Assembly (NCBI GenBank): GCA_033557465.1
Contig: CM066033.1
Span: forward strand, 1,307,797,519 to 1,307,861,518
Direction: 5' to 3'
Source of the DNA: Ichthyophis bannanicus
Lineage: Eukaryota > Chordata > Amphibia > Gymnophiona > Ichthyophiidae
Length of the DNA stretch: 64,000 nucleotides
Within the stretch, counting starts at the first letter, position 1, and the number at the start of each line of letters is the position of its first letter. The notes below the pieces were generated by a model that did no database searches, was not told the DNA's origin, and saw only the letters and a list, made by a program, of their open reading frames with translations. Positions 21,711 to 33,995 of the stretch are shown in pieces. The translations under genes and the position numbers were made by a program.

Positions 21711-21999
21711 AACTAGCTGTCTTGCAACAAAAAAGGAAAGAAAGGTGCCACAACAGGTGAACGCCATGAACATTAACATCAGAAAGAACTAGGCTGTGAC
21801 AATGAAGGTAACTATATTCCATCCTTCTTTTTTTTTTTTAAGCGAGGAAGAACGAAACAGAAAAAGAAAGAGGAAGAGGGATTTGGATTTCGATTCTAAT
21901 CCTCAAACAGATTCTGAAATATTAATTGGTCGAACTTGCTGTCCCCGGAAATTCCCATCCAAACAGGGAGGTGAATGCATGGACTGAAGTCCAGATTAC

Positions 22000-22850
22000 A
22001 ACTTAGTAAATCTCTTTCAAGGAGACTCCATGCAAGTGGGCCACAGATGCAGCCAAGGCTTGGAACACTGTGAGCCCTGACATGTCCCCTTCAGGGCTCA
22101 AGCCTGCCTGGGCATAAATGAAAGAGATGACATCTGTGACTGCGAGCTAAATTGACACAGTGAATTTGGTGATGGCAGCTCAAGTGCTTTAGTCTGCTCC
22201 ATGTAGAAGGCCAAGACTCTCTTAAGGTCCAACATGTGCAACATCCTTTCTCCCTTATGAGCATGGGTTCTTTGGAGAAAGGTTGGCAGGATGACTGACT
22301 AAAATGAAAGTCAGACTCTACTTAGGAAGGAATTTAGGATGCGTATGCACTCTATTGTTGAAAAACTTTGTGAAGGGCGATCAGCTAGAATCTGGAGCTT
22401 GCTAACTCTGCACACCGAAGTTGCTGCTACCAAAACCAAGACCTTCCAGATTTTCAAGGCACAGGAACATTCAGTAGCTCGAAGGGCGTTTTCATCAGCT
22501 GAATCTGTACCATACTGAGATCCTAAGACACTGTGGGAAGCTTGAGGGAAGTCTTTACAAGAAGCAAGCCCTGCATAAAATGAACTAAAGGCTGTAAAGA
22601 GATGGGTTTACATGATAGTGATAAGTGCCAATTATACCGAGGTAAACCCTTACAAAACTGGTTTTCAAACCAGATTCAAACAGATGTAGAAACCAGCTTT
22701 GTGTGGGACAAGAAAGGGATCTAAGACCTTCCCATTATACTAGACAACAAACCTCTTTCACTTGAAAGCATAGGACCTCCAAGTAGAATCTCTTCTAGAA
22801 GCCATGAGGACATCAGTAACACCAACCAGCAGGTTGAAGGAGGATAATAC
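22000..22850 (-). pseudogene. DIRS E tyrosine recombinase, broken
   Basis: Shifted minus-strand translation near 22440-22350 gives ATSVCRVSKLQILADRPSQS, equivalent to SARRISELQALVADPPYTR of C2. The Arg I position is retained in CRVS. Near 22240-22190 MLDLKRVLAFYMEQTKALEL matches the DCKRALAFYLQRTQ block. The HxxR and Tyr boxes are not readable. Stops abound. Confidence 0.6.
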
Positions 22851-22859
22851 TAACCTTTC

Positions 22860-23199
22860 AATCAAGCTATGAGGGCTAGGGACTTCATGTTAGGATGCAG
22901 CATTATACCCTGATCCTGTGCGAAAAGAGTTGATGAATTGCCCAGATGTACTGCATCCTGGAAGGAAAGCTCGAGAAGGAGAGGGAACCATGGCTGACAA
23001 GGCCAATAAGGAACAATGAGAATCATTGTGCCTCCATTGCTTGTGAGGCTGAAGGACTCTGCAAAGTCTGTCTGCCAGGGCATTGTCCCTGCCCGGCAGG
23101 TATGTGGCCCAGAGTGCCACACCTTGGGAGATGGCAAAGTTCCACATTCTGAATGTTTTTCAGCACAGGAGAAATGAGCCATCCTCCCTGCTTGACAAC
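22860..23199 (-). pseudogene. DIRS E RNase H end and pol tail
   Basis: Around 23100-23050 the frame reads ATYLPGRDNALADRLCRVLQ, the last RNase H block with its Asp retained in ADR. It continues into the tail (HNDSHCSLLALSAMVPSPS, compare ILIAPRWPRQVWYPLL in another frame). At 23200-23170 YVVKQGGW corresponds to MFYINKQGGTGS. The upstream part lies beyond the CR1-III at 25346. Confidence 0.65.
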
Positions 23200-23299
23200 A
23201 TAGAACATACAAAGAACATAGAAAAATGATGACAGAAAAAGACCACATGGCCTATCTAGTCTGTCCTTCCATATCAACAACTACAAGAGTCCCCTTTTT

Positions 23300-23416
23300 T
23301 CATTTTGGGGAAACTGCTAGGTACGTATGACCTAGATTGGCCATTGTTGGAAACAGGATACTGGGCTTGATGGACCTTGGTCTGACCCAGTATGGCATAT
23401 CTTATGTTCTTATGTC
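23300..23416 (+). mobile_element. Solo CR1 family II 3' tip inside CR1-III
   Basis: A piece of about 110 bp reads actgctaggtacgtatgacc, then attggccattgttggaaaca, and ends cttatgttcttatg, which is the family II 3' terminus. It interrupts the family III 3' UTR, whose uninterrupted form (ccccttttttcctttagaga) is seen at 9611-9631. A tccctt-type sequence lies on both sides, consistent with a short target duplication. It is opposite in orientation to its host. Confidence 0.75.
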
Positions 23417-23419
23417 CCT

Positions 23420-24448
23420 TTAGAGATCCTCTGTGTTTGTCCCATGCTTTTTTGAATTCAGATACTGTCCTCATCTCTACCACCTCCACTGGAAGACTAT
23501 TCCACAGATCCACCACTCTTTCCGTAAAGAAATATTTCTGCATATCACTCCTGAATCTATCCCCTTTCACCCTCATCCCATGTCCCCTCGGAGCAGAACT
23601 TGCTTTCAATCAAAAGAGGCTCTCCTCCTGTGCATTTGTGCCACGGAGGTATTTAAACGTCTCAATCATATCACCTCTGTCCCACCTTTCTTCTAAGGTG
23701 TACATATTAAGATCTTTAAGTCTGTTCTCATATGCTTTATAATGAAGACCACTAACCATTTTAGTAGCCACTCTCTATACTGACTCCATCCTGTTTATAT
23801 CCTTTTGAAGGTGCGGTCTCCAGAATTGCACACAATACTCCAAATGAGGTCGCACCAAAGACTTATATAGAGGCACTATCATCTCCTTTTTTCTTCTAGC
23901 CATTCCTCTCCGTATGTACCCAAGCATCCTTCTAGCTTTTGCTGTCGCCTTTTCTACCTGTTTAGCTACTTTAAGATCATCAGACACAACCACACCGAGG
24001 TCTCACTCTTCTTTAGTGGACAAAAATACTTCACCCCCTATTCTATATTGCTCCCTTGAATTGCTGCAGCCCAAATGCATGACCTTGCATTTTTTAACAT
24101 TAAATCCCAGCTGCCACATTCTAGACCATTCTTCAAGCTTAGCGAGATCCCTCCTCATGTTATCTATACCTTCCTGGGTGTCTACTCTATTGCAAATTTT
24201 GGTATCATCTGCAAAGAGGCAAACCTTACCTGACAGCCCTTCTGCTATATCACTAACAAAGATGTTAAAAAGAATCGGATCAAGGACAGATCCCTGGGGC
24301 ACTCCACTGGTAACATCCTTCACCTCAGAGTGAGCTCCATTTACCTGTAACCTTTGTGGCCTCCCACTCAAACAATTTCTAAACCAAGCAGTAACTTTAG
24401 GGTCCATCCCTATGGTGCTCAGTTTGTTTATAAGTTGCCTGTGAGGAA

Positions 24449-24479
<31 letters not shown>

Positions 24480-25323
24480 CCACATCTATTGCTCTCCCTC
24501 AGTCCAACTCCCTGGTCACCCAGTCAAAAAAATCAATCAGATTTGTCTGACAAGACCTGCCTCTGGTGAATCCATGCTGCCTCGGATCCTGTAATCCGCT
24601 GGACTCCAGAAACTTCACTATTTTCTTTTTCAGCAGCATTTCCAATAATTTACTCACCACCAAAGTTTAACTAACCGGCCTGTAGTTTTCAACCACATCT
24701 TTACTTCCACTTTTGTGTAAAGGCACCACATGAGCCTCTCTCCAGTCCTTTGGCACCACTCCCGACTCCAACGAGGCATTGAAAAGGTCAGTCAGTGGAG
24801 ATGCTAGAACGTCCCTAAGTTCCTTCAGTATTCTAGGGTGTATCCCATCCGGTCCCATCGCTTTGTCTACTTTAAGTTTAGCTAGTTTCTCACGAACACA
24901 ATCTTCTGAAAATTGTTCAAGATGCCCCTCACTTCTATTCCTGGTTCTACATCTGTGAACACAGAACAGAAATATTTGTTAAGCAATTCCGCTTTATCCT
25001 CATCAGCTTCTACATATTCTTCCCCTTCACCCTTGAGTTTGACAATACCACTTTTGCCCTTCCTCTTCTCACTAACATAGCTGAAAAATGTCTTATCCCC
25101 CCCATTTTATTGCATTGGCTATTTCCTCCTCTTTTTTAATCTTTGCTTTCCTGACTACTTTGCTAGCTTCTCTAAGTTTGTCCAAATATAGATGTCTGTC
25201 TTCCTCTCTCTGTGATCTCTTGTATTTCATGAAGGCCTCCCTCTTTTTCTTCACCTTTTCAGCTACTTGTTTGTCTGTCTGAATGAGCACAATTTGATCG
25301 GCTAACTGATCTCTCAGTTCCAA
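23420..25323 (-). pseudogene. CR1 family III ORF2 (linker, RT, C-terminus), broken
   Basis: Segments in order on the minus strand: a basic linker (25323-25093, KYKRSQREEDRHLYLDKLRE), RT start (24858-24667, GPDGIHPRILKELRDVLASP and WREAHVVPLHKSGSKDVVEN), palm (24455-24003: SGVPQGSVLDPILF and intact FADDTKICNRVD), [15 protein letters not shown] (23993-23775), and the C-terminus (to about 23420, GHGMRVKGDRFRSDMQKYFF, FTERVVDLWNSLPVEVV). At least three frame changes and stops separate the parts. The sequence is related to, but clearly distinct from, family I. Confidence 0.85.
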
Positions 25324-25345
25324 AAAATTAATCTGGTGGAAACTT

Positions 25346-26300
25346 TCTTGGATGGAGCATGTTTACAGAGTGTGGTACCCATCTAAATGAGCTCCTCAGC
25401 CCAGCTTCAATGTTTCTTTGTGAGGAGTTATTGGTAGGGAGGAATTTAAAAAGGAAGACCTCTGAGCAGAATGGAATGATATATCCACCAGGCCAAAGAG
25501 CCCCAGAGGGGAAGTGACAGATACTACGTCGTCGAGGTTTTTCGTGGCCTGGGTCCATTGAATGCTCAAGGTCCACTGAGATTTAATCATATGGAGATGT
25601 ATCAAGGGAGTGAACCATTGATGCATGTGGCTCAACATTCTCTACATAGCTCCTGCTGATGTCTGCTGACTCTTTTGTACATCCTTCACTATTAGCACTA
25701 AACAGATGAGTCTGTCTTGTGTAAAAAAGGTTTCTGTCTGAGCTGTATTTAGCACAGCGCCGATGAATTCCGGCTGAAGCAACAGACTCAATTTGGATTT
25801 GGGATAATTGACAACAAATCCTAGTAGCTCTAACATCCAGATGGTGATGTATACAGATTCCTGAACTTCTTCCTGGGAGGCGCTCTTGAGCAGCCAATTG
25901 TCCACCAAGGGAAACACGTGCATTCTTGGTCTGTGTAGAAATGCTACGACATCCGTAAAACATTTTGTGAAGACGCAAGGAGTAGACGTGAGGCCAAGGG
26001 CAGTAACACAGTACTGGAGGAGATGATTCCCTATGATGAATCACAGATACCTCCTGTGAGTGGGATATATCAGTACATGAGTGTAAATATCTTTTAGATC
26101 CAGAGAACATAGCTAATCTCCTTTTTGTGGAAAGGGTAGAAGGCTGCCCAGAGAAACTATCCTGACCTTTTCTTTGACAAGGAATTTGTTCAGGTCTCTA
26201 AGGTTTAGCATTGGACAGATCTCCTTGTCTTCTTGGGCATTAAGAACTACCTAGACTAAAATCTCCTGTCCTTCCTGCCTGGCGGAATGGAGTCAACTGT
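25346..26300 (-). pseudogene. DIRS E RT and RNase H start, broken
   Basis: At 25923-25642 the frame reads VFPLVDNWLLKSAS, RT motif C with YxDDW changed to LVDNW, then GFVVNYPKSKLSL, the following conserved DIRS block (compare GLVVNLPKFQLTP). Near 25600-25560 SQWTLSIQWTQATKNLDD matches AAQWPLSIQWTQASGALSD of C1. Motifs A and B at about 26150-25980 are interrupted by stops. Loss of the catalytic Asp and the stops make it inactive. Confidence 0.7.
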
Positions 26301-26499
26301 ATGTGCAGATTGAAGGGCAGAGTGTTCCTGTAGAACTACCTCCTGATGCTGAGAAGAAACAGAATGGGCCCTCAGTGATTGGTTTTGGCTAAGATGCAGG
26401 CTGAGACAAGTTGCTTTGACCGGGTATAGCGGAAACTAGGAAAATATCTACACCTATGAGAACTGTAGGATTTTAGCTGTCCTCCACTTTGAAACTTCT

Positions 26500-28640
26500 G
26501 AGATGTGATGGCACAGTCGGATGTATGCTTGGAGAGGGTATTAGAATGCTACTTGATCATAGTAGCAACTTTCTGCACCTTATTTCCACCAAAGAGACTG
26601 TCTCAACAGCACGGCACATCAGTAGCTGTTTCTGAACACTGGTTGCAAGTCTGAGGCTTGGAATCATGAGAGCTTCCAGGTGCTGTACTGGAAATATATC
26701 ATGTGTCATATGGACAATGTACTCTCTGCACTCCTTTCCTCGGCTTGCAAGGGAACGATACCGTGCGACTTTCTCTGGAAGGAGATAGGACATATCGTTG
26801 AGGATGTGCATGAAGTTCATAAAAGCATGTCTATGAAGAACTGGTAGGACTCTACATGGGACATTAGCATGGCATTCTGAAAAAGAAATCCAAATTCTGG
26901 GCTTCTCTCCATGGGGGCTCCGAGGACTGCAATTTGGAACTTGGCTCTTTTGAGAGTGGATTTGATGGCCATAGAGTGGTGTAGCAGCTGGAGCTTCTCA
27001 AATCCGGAAGCCTTTTTATGTATAGAATCAAACTTCTTACTCATTGGAGGTAGGGGGAGGGGGGCTCTCATATTCTCATCTGTTACCTCTGAAGGACGCG
27101 GTGCACAGCCATTGTCATTGCTTCCTTAGGGATAAAGGAATACTGGAGTATATCCAGTTCCTTAGTCCTGGACTCCTGTTTCCAGTGAAAATAGAATGGC
27201 GCCATATCCCTCACAAAATCATGGAAAGATGACTCCTCATGAAATAACATGTCTCTCATAAGGGGAAGAAGGATCTAAGGGCAATTTCAAAGAACTCTCC
27301 TCAGAGAGATATTTGGAGTCATATTCAGATTCTCATGAGTGGTCTGAATCCAACTCACAGTGATACTATAATTAATTAATTAATGTGGTTTTATATACCG
27401 CACTATTTCAAAATCAGCATGGTTTACAAGGAACAGGTAGAAACACTTTACATAGAACAGGTAGATACACTTTACATAGGTTTTACAAATGACATCAGAG
27501 TCCATGACTGGATGACTCCCTGTCTCCTAGGGGAGATGGCGCTCTTTTGGAAACACCTATGCACCGATGACTTCTGATGCTTCGGGCAGCAATCATCTCC
27601 TGATGCACTGGACTGTGATATCAGCTGTCAGGTACTGGTGTCGAGGCCCTTCGATGCTTTGATAACAGTGCCTCTAGCATGGGCAGTTGGTGGGTCTCCA
27701 TGATAGGATCATTCACTTGATGTGCCATGTCGAAGCCATCTGAACTCTGAGCTCATGCTTGGTGAAGAGCAGTGCATTTTTCCTAGAGAAAAAGGTGATT
27801 GTATTCATATGCAGGCTCTTAATATATGAGGACCATGGATCAATTTTAGCAAGCAATGAAAACGGTGCCAGTACTCTGTACCACTGCGTACCCTCTCAAA
27901 AAAAGCCCTGGTGAAGAGCATTGCATTCTGTCTTTGAGACCCTTCATCAGTCACTTCTCCAGGGCTGCCATCACTGAAGGTAAGGAGTCTAAAGCAGAAT
28001 TCTCTGATTTTGCCTGAATCAGAAGGGGAGTTACCAACAGGCTGGTCTTGGTCTCATGGAGTCTGGCTCGGCCACTTTGCCTTCTTGAAAGATGAGGACT
28101 CATATTGAGGCTTTTTTGAGGGTCAAGACTGCATATCCTTGGCATCGCACTCCGATGAACCTCGGCATTAATGCGACATAACCTCCATCCGATGCTCAAT
28201 GTCCTTGGTACTCAATGCCTACTAAGATGAGGACAAATCCTCCTCTTCAGAGAAGTATTGGTGGCTGAACAATGCTAGGGTGATCTACGGGAGCTCAGCT
28301 TTGATTGAGCTTGATGGTACCTTGATGCTTTGCCAGCATCCAATATGGCTTCTGAGGACATGGGGACCAGTGCCCTATGTTGATGGATCAGATTTTTCAG
28401 CACCAAAAATGTTCTTGTGCCATTTCTCTCGACCATGAAGCTTGCTTGTTGTCATTGGTAAGCACAAAAGACAAGAAGGCAGCTTATGGTCAGGCCCTAG
28501 ACACTACAAGCATAATTATGGGTGCCATAATGGACATGGTCCTACCGCACTGGGTGCATTTTTTAAACCCACTGGCAGGTTTCTGGGATAAATCTGTTAG
28601 AATAGCTGCAAACTGCTCAATGATAAAAGTAAGGATTGCT
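26500..28640 (-). pseudogene. DIRS E gag, broken
   Basis: The N-terminus near 28600-28560 reads PASGFKKCTQCGRTMS, the start of the DIRS gag Cys/His cluster, although the second Cys pair is lost after TMS. Around 27071-26817 SKKFDSIHKKASGFEKLQLL then MAIKSTLKRAKFQIAVLGAP correspond to the C1 gag segment GFQKTQLPHHSIVVQSAMKR. At 26820-26557 MNFMHILNDMSYLLPEKVAR and VEIRCRKLLL continue it. Frames change several times. Confidence 0.6.
27365..27500 (-). mobile_element. Truncated SINE/LINE 3' tail in DIRS E gag
   Basis: The plus strand reads attaattaattaatgtggtt then ttatataccgcactatttca, reverse-complement of a 3' end with a gcggtatataaa motif and an (aatt)n tail, similar to the tail of the SINE at 4505. 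A short unit (gaacaggtagaaacacttta) is directly repeated at 27431-27475. Only about 130 bp remain. Confidence 0.5.
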
Positions 28641-28849
28641 TGAGACCTCAATGTGATCCACGGCGGTGACACAGAATAAAATAAAGGAAACTTTAAAATG
28701 ACCACAAAATCTAAATAAAGAAATTAAGAGGGCCATAAATGCAGCACACAATGGTAAGATTGAGAAAACAAAACTTACAAACATGGAAAGACGTAAGAAA
28801 AATTGTGAAGATACAAACATGTCCATAAGACTCCATGGCTAAAGAAGAC

Positions 28850-29004
28850 TGAGGAAAATGGCGCAGTGGCAGGCAGGAAGCCACACGCATGCGTGGGAGA
28901 ACCTTTCTAAAAGCTTCTGGAAGGAGCTGAGAAAGATTCCTGTGCAACAAACTCTGTCAGTAACATCATCCATATGTGAGCACTTATCCTGCTTGCCCAT
29001 GGAA
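28850..29004. repeat. DIRS E right terminal repeat
   Basis: Inverted counterpart of 21440-21570, with cgcatgcgtgggagaacctt and catccatatgtgagcactta. Confidence 0.65.
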
Positions 29005-29846
29005 AAAATGGCAATATTTTATTCTTATACTTTATGTTCACCAAGTAGGTATACCAATGACAGGAAAGTTTTACTGGGTGCTTCAAAAATACCTCCTGTG
29101 TATTTTTGAATTTATTATTACCACCTAAAATATATTCTAGACATCACAAAATGAAATGATCCAAAATAAAGCAACAGCTTAGCAAGTTAACTGTTTTTGC
29201 AATTTGTGTTCCTCAGCAAAGATTCCAAAACATAAGCAAAATGAACATTTTAATTGAAATCTTTCTATTGGATCAAAACATTTGCTGATATGCACTGACA
29301 GTTTTCATATGTATTGTTACAAGCATGGTTAATCATATGAAAAACTGTAGAAATATCAGTTGGCCACATTTAAAACACAGAATATCTCACTTCTGAATTT
29401 CTATGCTAATGATATTATAAACAGCTCCAAACTTTTACAATGCTGGTCTGCTTAGTAAACACATGTTCTGAAAGCAGATAAGCTTTCCATTTTCAGTAAA
29501 ATCATGCATTTGGGTTCTCCAACAGATCACAGCAGGAAGGTCCCTATCAATCCATTTAAAAATAAAACACAATTTAATCGCAAGATACGCTTTCCTCACA
29601 AACAAAATCTCAGAAGAGTCTAAAGTTGTCTGCCCTAACTAACAAAATTACTTCTTTCTGCAGTGATACTTTTGCCTTTAATAGTGATAGGAACACAAAT
29701 ACCTCTACTCAGAAAAAAAAATAACATTTTAAATACAGCTTATTATTTCTTTAAAAAGTATGGTTCTGATATTCAAAAAAGATGAGCTTCTAAATTTAGG
29801 ATCCTACGTTAGGTGCCTAACTTTGTTCCATGGTTGCAATCATAAG
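29005..29846. other. Unassigned AT-rich interval
   Basis: About 840 bp without recognisable repeat or coding signal. The motif ctaaatttaggatcctacgt near 29790 resembles the palindromic cluster at 42780-43130. Confidence 0.45.
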
Positions 29847-30008
29847 AACATAAGATATGCCATACTGGGTCAGACCAAGGTCCATCAAGCCCAGTATTCT
29901 GTTTCCAACAGTGGCCAATCTAGGTCATACGTACCTAGCAGTTTCCCCAAGGGACACAGGTTCCACAATGCTTGTATTGGTTCAAGCATTGATATCCTGG
30001 GTCCCTTC

Positions 30009-32973
30009 TTAATAATGGTTTATGGACCTTTCCTCCAGGAACTTGTCAAAACCTTTTTTAAACCCAGCTACACTAACAGCCTTTACTACATCCTCCGGTA
30101 ACAAATTCCAGAGTTTGATTACACGTTGAGTGAAAAAATATTTTCTTTTATTAGTCTTAAATAGTTTACCCTGTAGCTTCATTGCATGTCCCCTAGTCTT
30201 TCTATATTCTGATAAGGTAAACAATCGATCTACGTTTACCCGTTCCACTCCGTTCATTAATTTATTGACTTCTATCATATCTCCCCTCAGCCGTCTCTTT
30301 TCCAGGTTAAAGAGCCCCAACCTTTTTAGCCTTTCTTCATAGGAGTATCCTTCCATCCCCTTTACCGTTTTGGTGGCTCTTCTCTGAACCTTTTCTAAAA
30401 TCGCTATACCCTTTTTAAGATACGGCGACCAGAATTGCACACAATATTCAAGGTGCGGTCTCACCATGGAACGATACAGAGGCATTATAATATCTTTTGT
30501 TTTATTTTCCATTCCTTTCCTTATCATACCTAGCATTCTATTTGCTCTCTTGGCCGCTGCTGCACACTGGGCCGAGGGTTTTAACATGGTATCCACAATG
30601 ACGCCTATATCTTTTTTCCTGGGTGGTGGTTCCTAATGTGGAACCTTGCATCGTGTAACTATAGTTTGGGTTGTTCTTCCCTAGGTGCATAACCTTGCAC
30701 TTGTCCACATTAAATTTCATCTGCCATTTTGATGCACAGTCTTCCAATTTATCAAGATCCTCTTGCAATTTTCCACAATCCTCTTGGGTTTTAACAACTT
30801 TAAATAGTTTTGCGTCTTCTGCAAATTTGATAACCTCACTCGTTATTCCACTTTCCAGGTCATTTATGAATATGTCAAAAAGCAGCGGACCCAGCACAGA
30901 TTCCTGGGGTACACCACTATTCACCTTTCTCCATTGGGAAAATTGGCCATTTAGCCCTACCCTCTGCTTTCTATCTTTTAACCAGTTCCTGATCCACAAT
31001 AGTACACTGCCTCCTATCCCATGACTCTTTAGTTTTGCCAAATGTCTCTGATGAGGAACCTTGTCAAAGGCTTTCTGAAAGTCCAGATACACAATATCAA
31101 CCGACTCACCTTTGTCCACCTGATTATTCACTCCTTCAAAAAAACATAACAGATTAGTAAGACAAGATCTTCCTTGTCTAAAGCCATGTTGGCTGTCTCC
31201 CATTAGGTCATGACTATCTACATGCTGAGTAATTTTATTCTTTATGATGGTTTCTACCATTTTTCCCGGTACTGATGTCAGGCTCACCGGTCTGTAGTTT
31301 CCCGGATCACCCCTGGAACCCTTTTTAAAAATTGGTGTTACATTGGCGATCCTCCAATCTTCAGGTATTAGAGATGATTTTAATGATAGTTCACAGATTA
31401 CTAATAGCAGGTCTGCAATCTCGTATTTCAGTTCTTTCAACGCCCTTGGATGTATACCATCCGGCCCAGGTGATTTGCTACTCTTCAGTTTATCTAATAG
31501 TTGTAATACATCTTCCCGATGTATTGATATTTCCTTCAATTCTTCCGCACCTTTAAATACCACTTCAGTCATGGGTAACATCCCTACATCTTCCTCAGTA
31601 AAGACTGAAGCAAAGAATTCATTCAATCTCTCCGCTATCGCCTTGTCGCCTCTTAGTGCTCCTTTAACCCCTTTATCATCTAATGGACCAACTGACTCTC
31701 TCATAGGTTTTTTGCTACGAATGTACTTGAAAAGGTCTTTACTTCGCGTTTTTGCTTCCGCAGCAAGCTTCTTCTCAAATTCTCCCTTTGCCTGCCTTAT
31801 CAATGCCTTGCATTTGACTTGCCAGTGCTTGTGCTGTTTCCAGGTTTCGTCGTTTGGCTCTTTTTTCCATTTCCTGAAAGATGCTTTTTTGGCAACAACA
31901 GCCTCTCTGACCTCACCTTTAAACCATGCTGGCAGTTTTTTGGACTTCCTTCCACTTTTCTTAAAGCGTGGAATACAGCTGGTCTGGGCTTCCAAGATAG
32001 TATTTTTCAACAACAGCCAAGCCTGATGTACGTCTTTAACCTTTGCAACTGCTCCTTTTAGTTTTTTCTTAACTGTTTTCCTCATTTTATCATAGTTTCC
32101 CTTTCGAAAGTTAAAAGGTAGTACTGTGGATTTCCTTACTATCCCTCCTCCACTAATTAAATCAAAGGCGATCATGCTATGATCACTATTGCCAAGTGGC
32201 CCCAACAACCTTATCTCTTGCACTAGATCTGGTATTCCACTAAGGACTAGGTCTAATATGGCTTCCCCTCTGGTCGGTTCATGAACCAACTGCTCCAAGA
32301 AGCAGTCATTTATTTCATCTAGGAACTTTATCTCCCTAGCATGTCCTGACGTGACACTGACCCAGTCGATACCGGGGTAGTTGAAATCACCCATTATTAT
32401 TACTGCACTGTAACTTTTGTTAGCTTCCTTGATTTCTTTGAGCATTTCATCATCCATTTGGTCATTCTGGCAAGGCGCTCGATAGTACACCCCCACTGCC
32501 ATTGCCTTCTCCCTTATACATGGAATTTCAATTCATATAGATTCTACAGCAGATTTTGTTTCCTGCAAAACTTTAATTCTTTCTGACTCAATGCCCTCTC
32601 TAACATAGAAAGCAACCCCTCCACCAATTTGATCAGCTCTATTATTACGATATAGTTTGTACCCAGGTATCACAGTGTCCCACTGGTTGTCCTCCTTCCA
32701 CCATGTCTCTGATATTCCAATCATATCTAACCTTTCATTTAGTGCTATATATTCTAACTCTCCGATCTTATTTTTTAGACTTCTAGCATTTGCATACAAG
32801 CATTTTAGAGAATGTATTTTACTCATATTAATTTGGCTATTGTTAGACATGGGTAATTTGGGATCTTTAAGCTCAGTCTGCTCCATACTTGAGGGCATTT
32901 GGGCTACTTTATTCTTTTGTGGAACCTCTCTGCTTTTGGTAGTATCCTTCAAAGATACATTCTTCCGAACCAT
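30009..32973 (-). pseudogene. CR1 family II ORF2 (endonuclease-RT), one stop and one frameshift
   Basis: The endonuclease runs from 32973: NARSLKNKIGELEYIALNE, ISETWW, then GDFNYPGIDW and SDHSMIAFDL. A stop lies at about 32530-32503 (within VES-IEIPC), with the same frame continuing from 32502 to 30538. RT motifs: SPGPDGIHPRALKELKYE, GNYRPVSLTSVPGK, FRQGRSCLTNLL, VYLDFQKAFDKVPHQ, SGVPQESVLGPLLF, KFAEDAKLF. The FADD box is altered to FAED. A frameshift near 30570 moves the last 195 codons to another frame, ending ERSINHY. Apart from these changes the protein is complete. The family function is target-primed reverse transcription. Confidence 0.9.
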
Positions 32974-33105
32974 CCGCTCTTGGGCGACTGTCGGCTTTCC
33001 CCCTAATATCTAGTTTAAAAGCTGCTCTATCTCCTTTTTAAAGGTTAATGACAGCAGCCTGGTTCCATCCTGGTTAAGGTGAAGCCCATCCCTTCGGAAG
33101 AGCCC

Positions 33106-33936
33106 CTACTTTCCCCAGAATGTTCCCCAGTTCCTAACAAATCCAAAACCCTCATCTCTGCACCATTGTCTCATCCACGCATTGAGACTCCGGAGCTCTG
33201 CCTGCCTTTTGGGTCCTGCGCGTGGAACAGGAAGCATTTCGGAGAACGCTACCCTGGAAGTTCTGGATTTCAACCTCCTACCTAAAAGCCTAAATTTAGC
33301 TTCCAGAACCTCCCTACCACATTTTCCTATGTCATTGGTACCGACATGTTCCAAGACAGCAGACTCCTCCCCAGCACTATCTAAGACCTTATCTAGGTGG
33401 CGCGTGAGGTCCGCTACCTTCGCACCAGGCAGGCATGTTACCAGGCGATCCTCACGTCCACCAGCCACCCAGCTATCTACATGCCTAATGATGGAATCAT
33501 CAACTATAACGGCTGTCCTAACCCTTACCCTTCCCTCATGGGCACATGGCCCTGGAGAAACTTCCTCGGTGCGAGAGGGCTTTACATCATCTGGAGGGCA
33601 GGTCCTAGTTACAGGATCACTTCCTGCCACACCAGGGTGATGCTCTCCTGTCAAGTGACCTCTCTCCTCCATGGCAACAGGGATGCTGCCAGACTGGAGG
33701 TGGGACTTCAGGACTATATCCCTGTAGGTCTCGTCTATGTACCTCTCTGTCTGTCTTATGCTTTCCAAGTCTGCTACTTTAGCCTCTAGAGAACGGACTC
33801 GTTCCCTGAGAGCAAAGAGCTCCTTGCACCTAGTGCACACGTAAGACCTCTCACCAACTGGGAGAAAATCATACATGTGACACTCAATGCAAAAGACTGG
33901 AAAGCCCCCATCCCGCTGCTGGACTGCTGTCTGCAT
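33106..33936 (-). pseudogene. CR1 family II ORF1 with SGNH-esterase-like domain
   Basis: A 276-codon frame. Residues about 15-40 show a CIECHMYDFLP and YVCTRCKELFALRE pair of Cys motifs (zinc-finger-like). Residues about 40-70 (RERVRSLEAKVADLESI) look coiled coil. Residues 140-270 resemble the SGNH-hydrolase/esterase domain known from CR1 ORF1: VIVDDSIIRHVD (where GDS is expected), PGAKVADL, then VGTNDIGKCG, the GxND block, and a C-terminal AELRSLNAWMRQWC. The Gly of the GDS nucleophile box is replaced by Asp, though the Ser stays. The frame runs open to the region before ORF2. I call it a pseudogene because the nucleophile box is altered. Confidence 0.75.
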
Positions 33937-33995
33937 CTTAGTTTTAAGTTTGTGTTTAGATCTAAGTTCTTTACTTACTAAGGGTTGCTATGGAT

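Larger units (their letters stand above)
23200..25345 (-). mobile_element. CR1 family III LINE, 5'-truncated, inserted in DIRS E RNase H
   Basis: The 3' end at about 23200 carries a short repeated tail (catagaacatacaaagaaca on the plus strand). The 5' end at about 25345 lies in the linker between endonuclease and RT. The left DIRS flank is the KQGG block of RNase H and the right flank is the INFLELR block, so it sits inside RNase H with some target codons missing between. A 110-bp family II tip is nested in its 3' UTR. Confidence 0.8.
21421..29004 (-). mobile_element. DIRS1-like retrotransposon E, split by a CR1-III
   Basis: The left terminus (21421-21570) and right terminus (28850-29004) are inverted copies sharing ccagaagcttttagaa and catatggatgatgt. 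The ICR is at 21635-21710. Minus-strand order: gag (28640-26500), RT (26300-25640), RNase H start (25600-25346), CR1-III insertion, RNase H end (23200-22860), YR (22850-22000). All frames are broken. It belongs to the same broad group as C and D (catatggg termini) but is more diverged. Confidence 0.75.
29847..33965 (-). mobile_element. CR1 family II LINE, near full length
   Basis: This is the most complete LINE here, about 4.1 kb. It has the 3' terminus ending cttatgttcttatg (29847), ORF2 (32973-30009) with endonuclease and RT, and an upstream ORF1 (33936-33106). It ends about 30 bp before the DIRS A3 edge, with no recognisable LINE sequence in between. It has few inactivating changes, so it is probably younger than the fragments at 18958 and 20620. 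Confidence 0.85.

Noticed and set aside
31343..32026. 227-codon plus-strand frame
   Set aside because: Antisense of CR1-II ORF2. Similar antisense frames occur at the matching place in the D copy (11367-12055), as expected from shared sequence.
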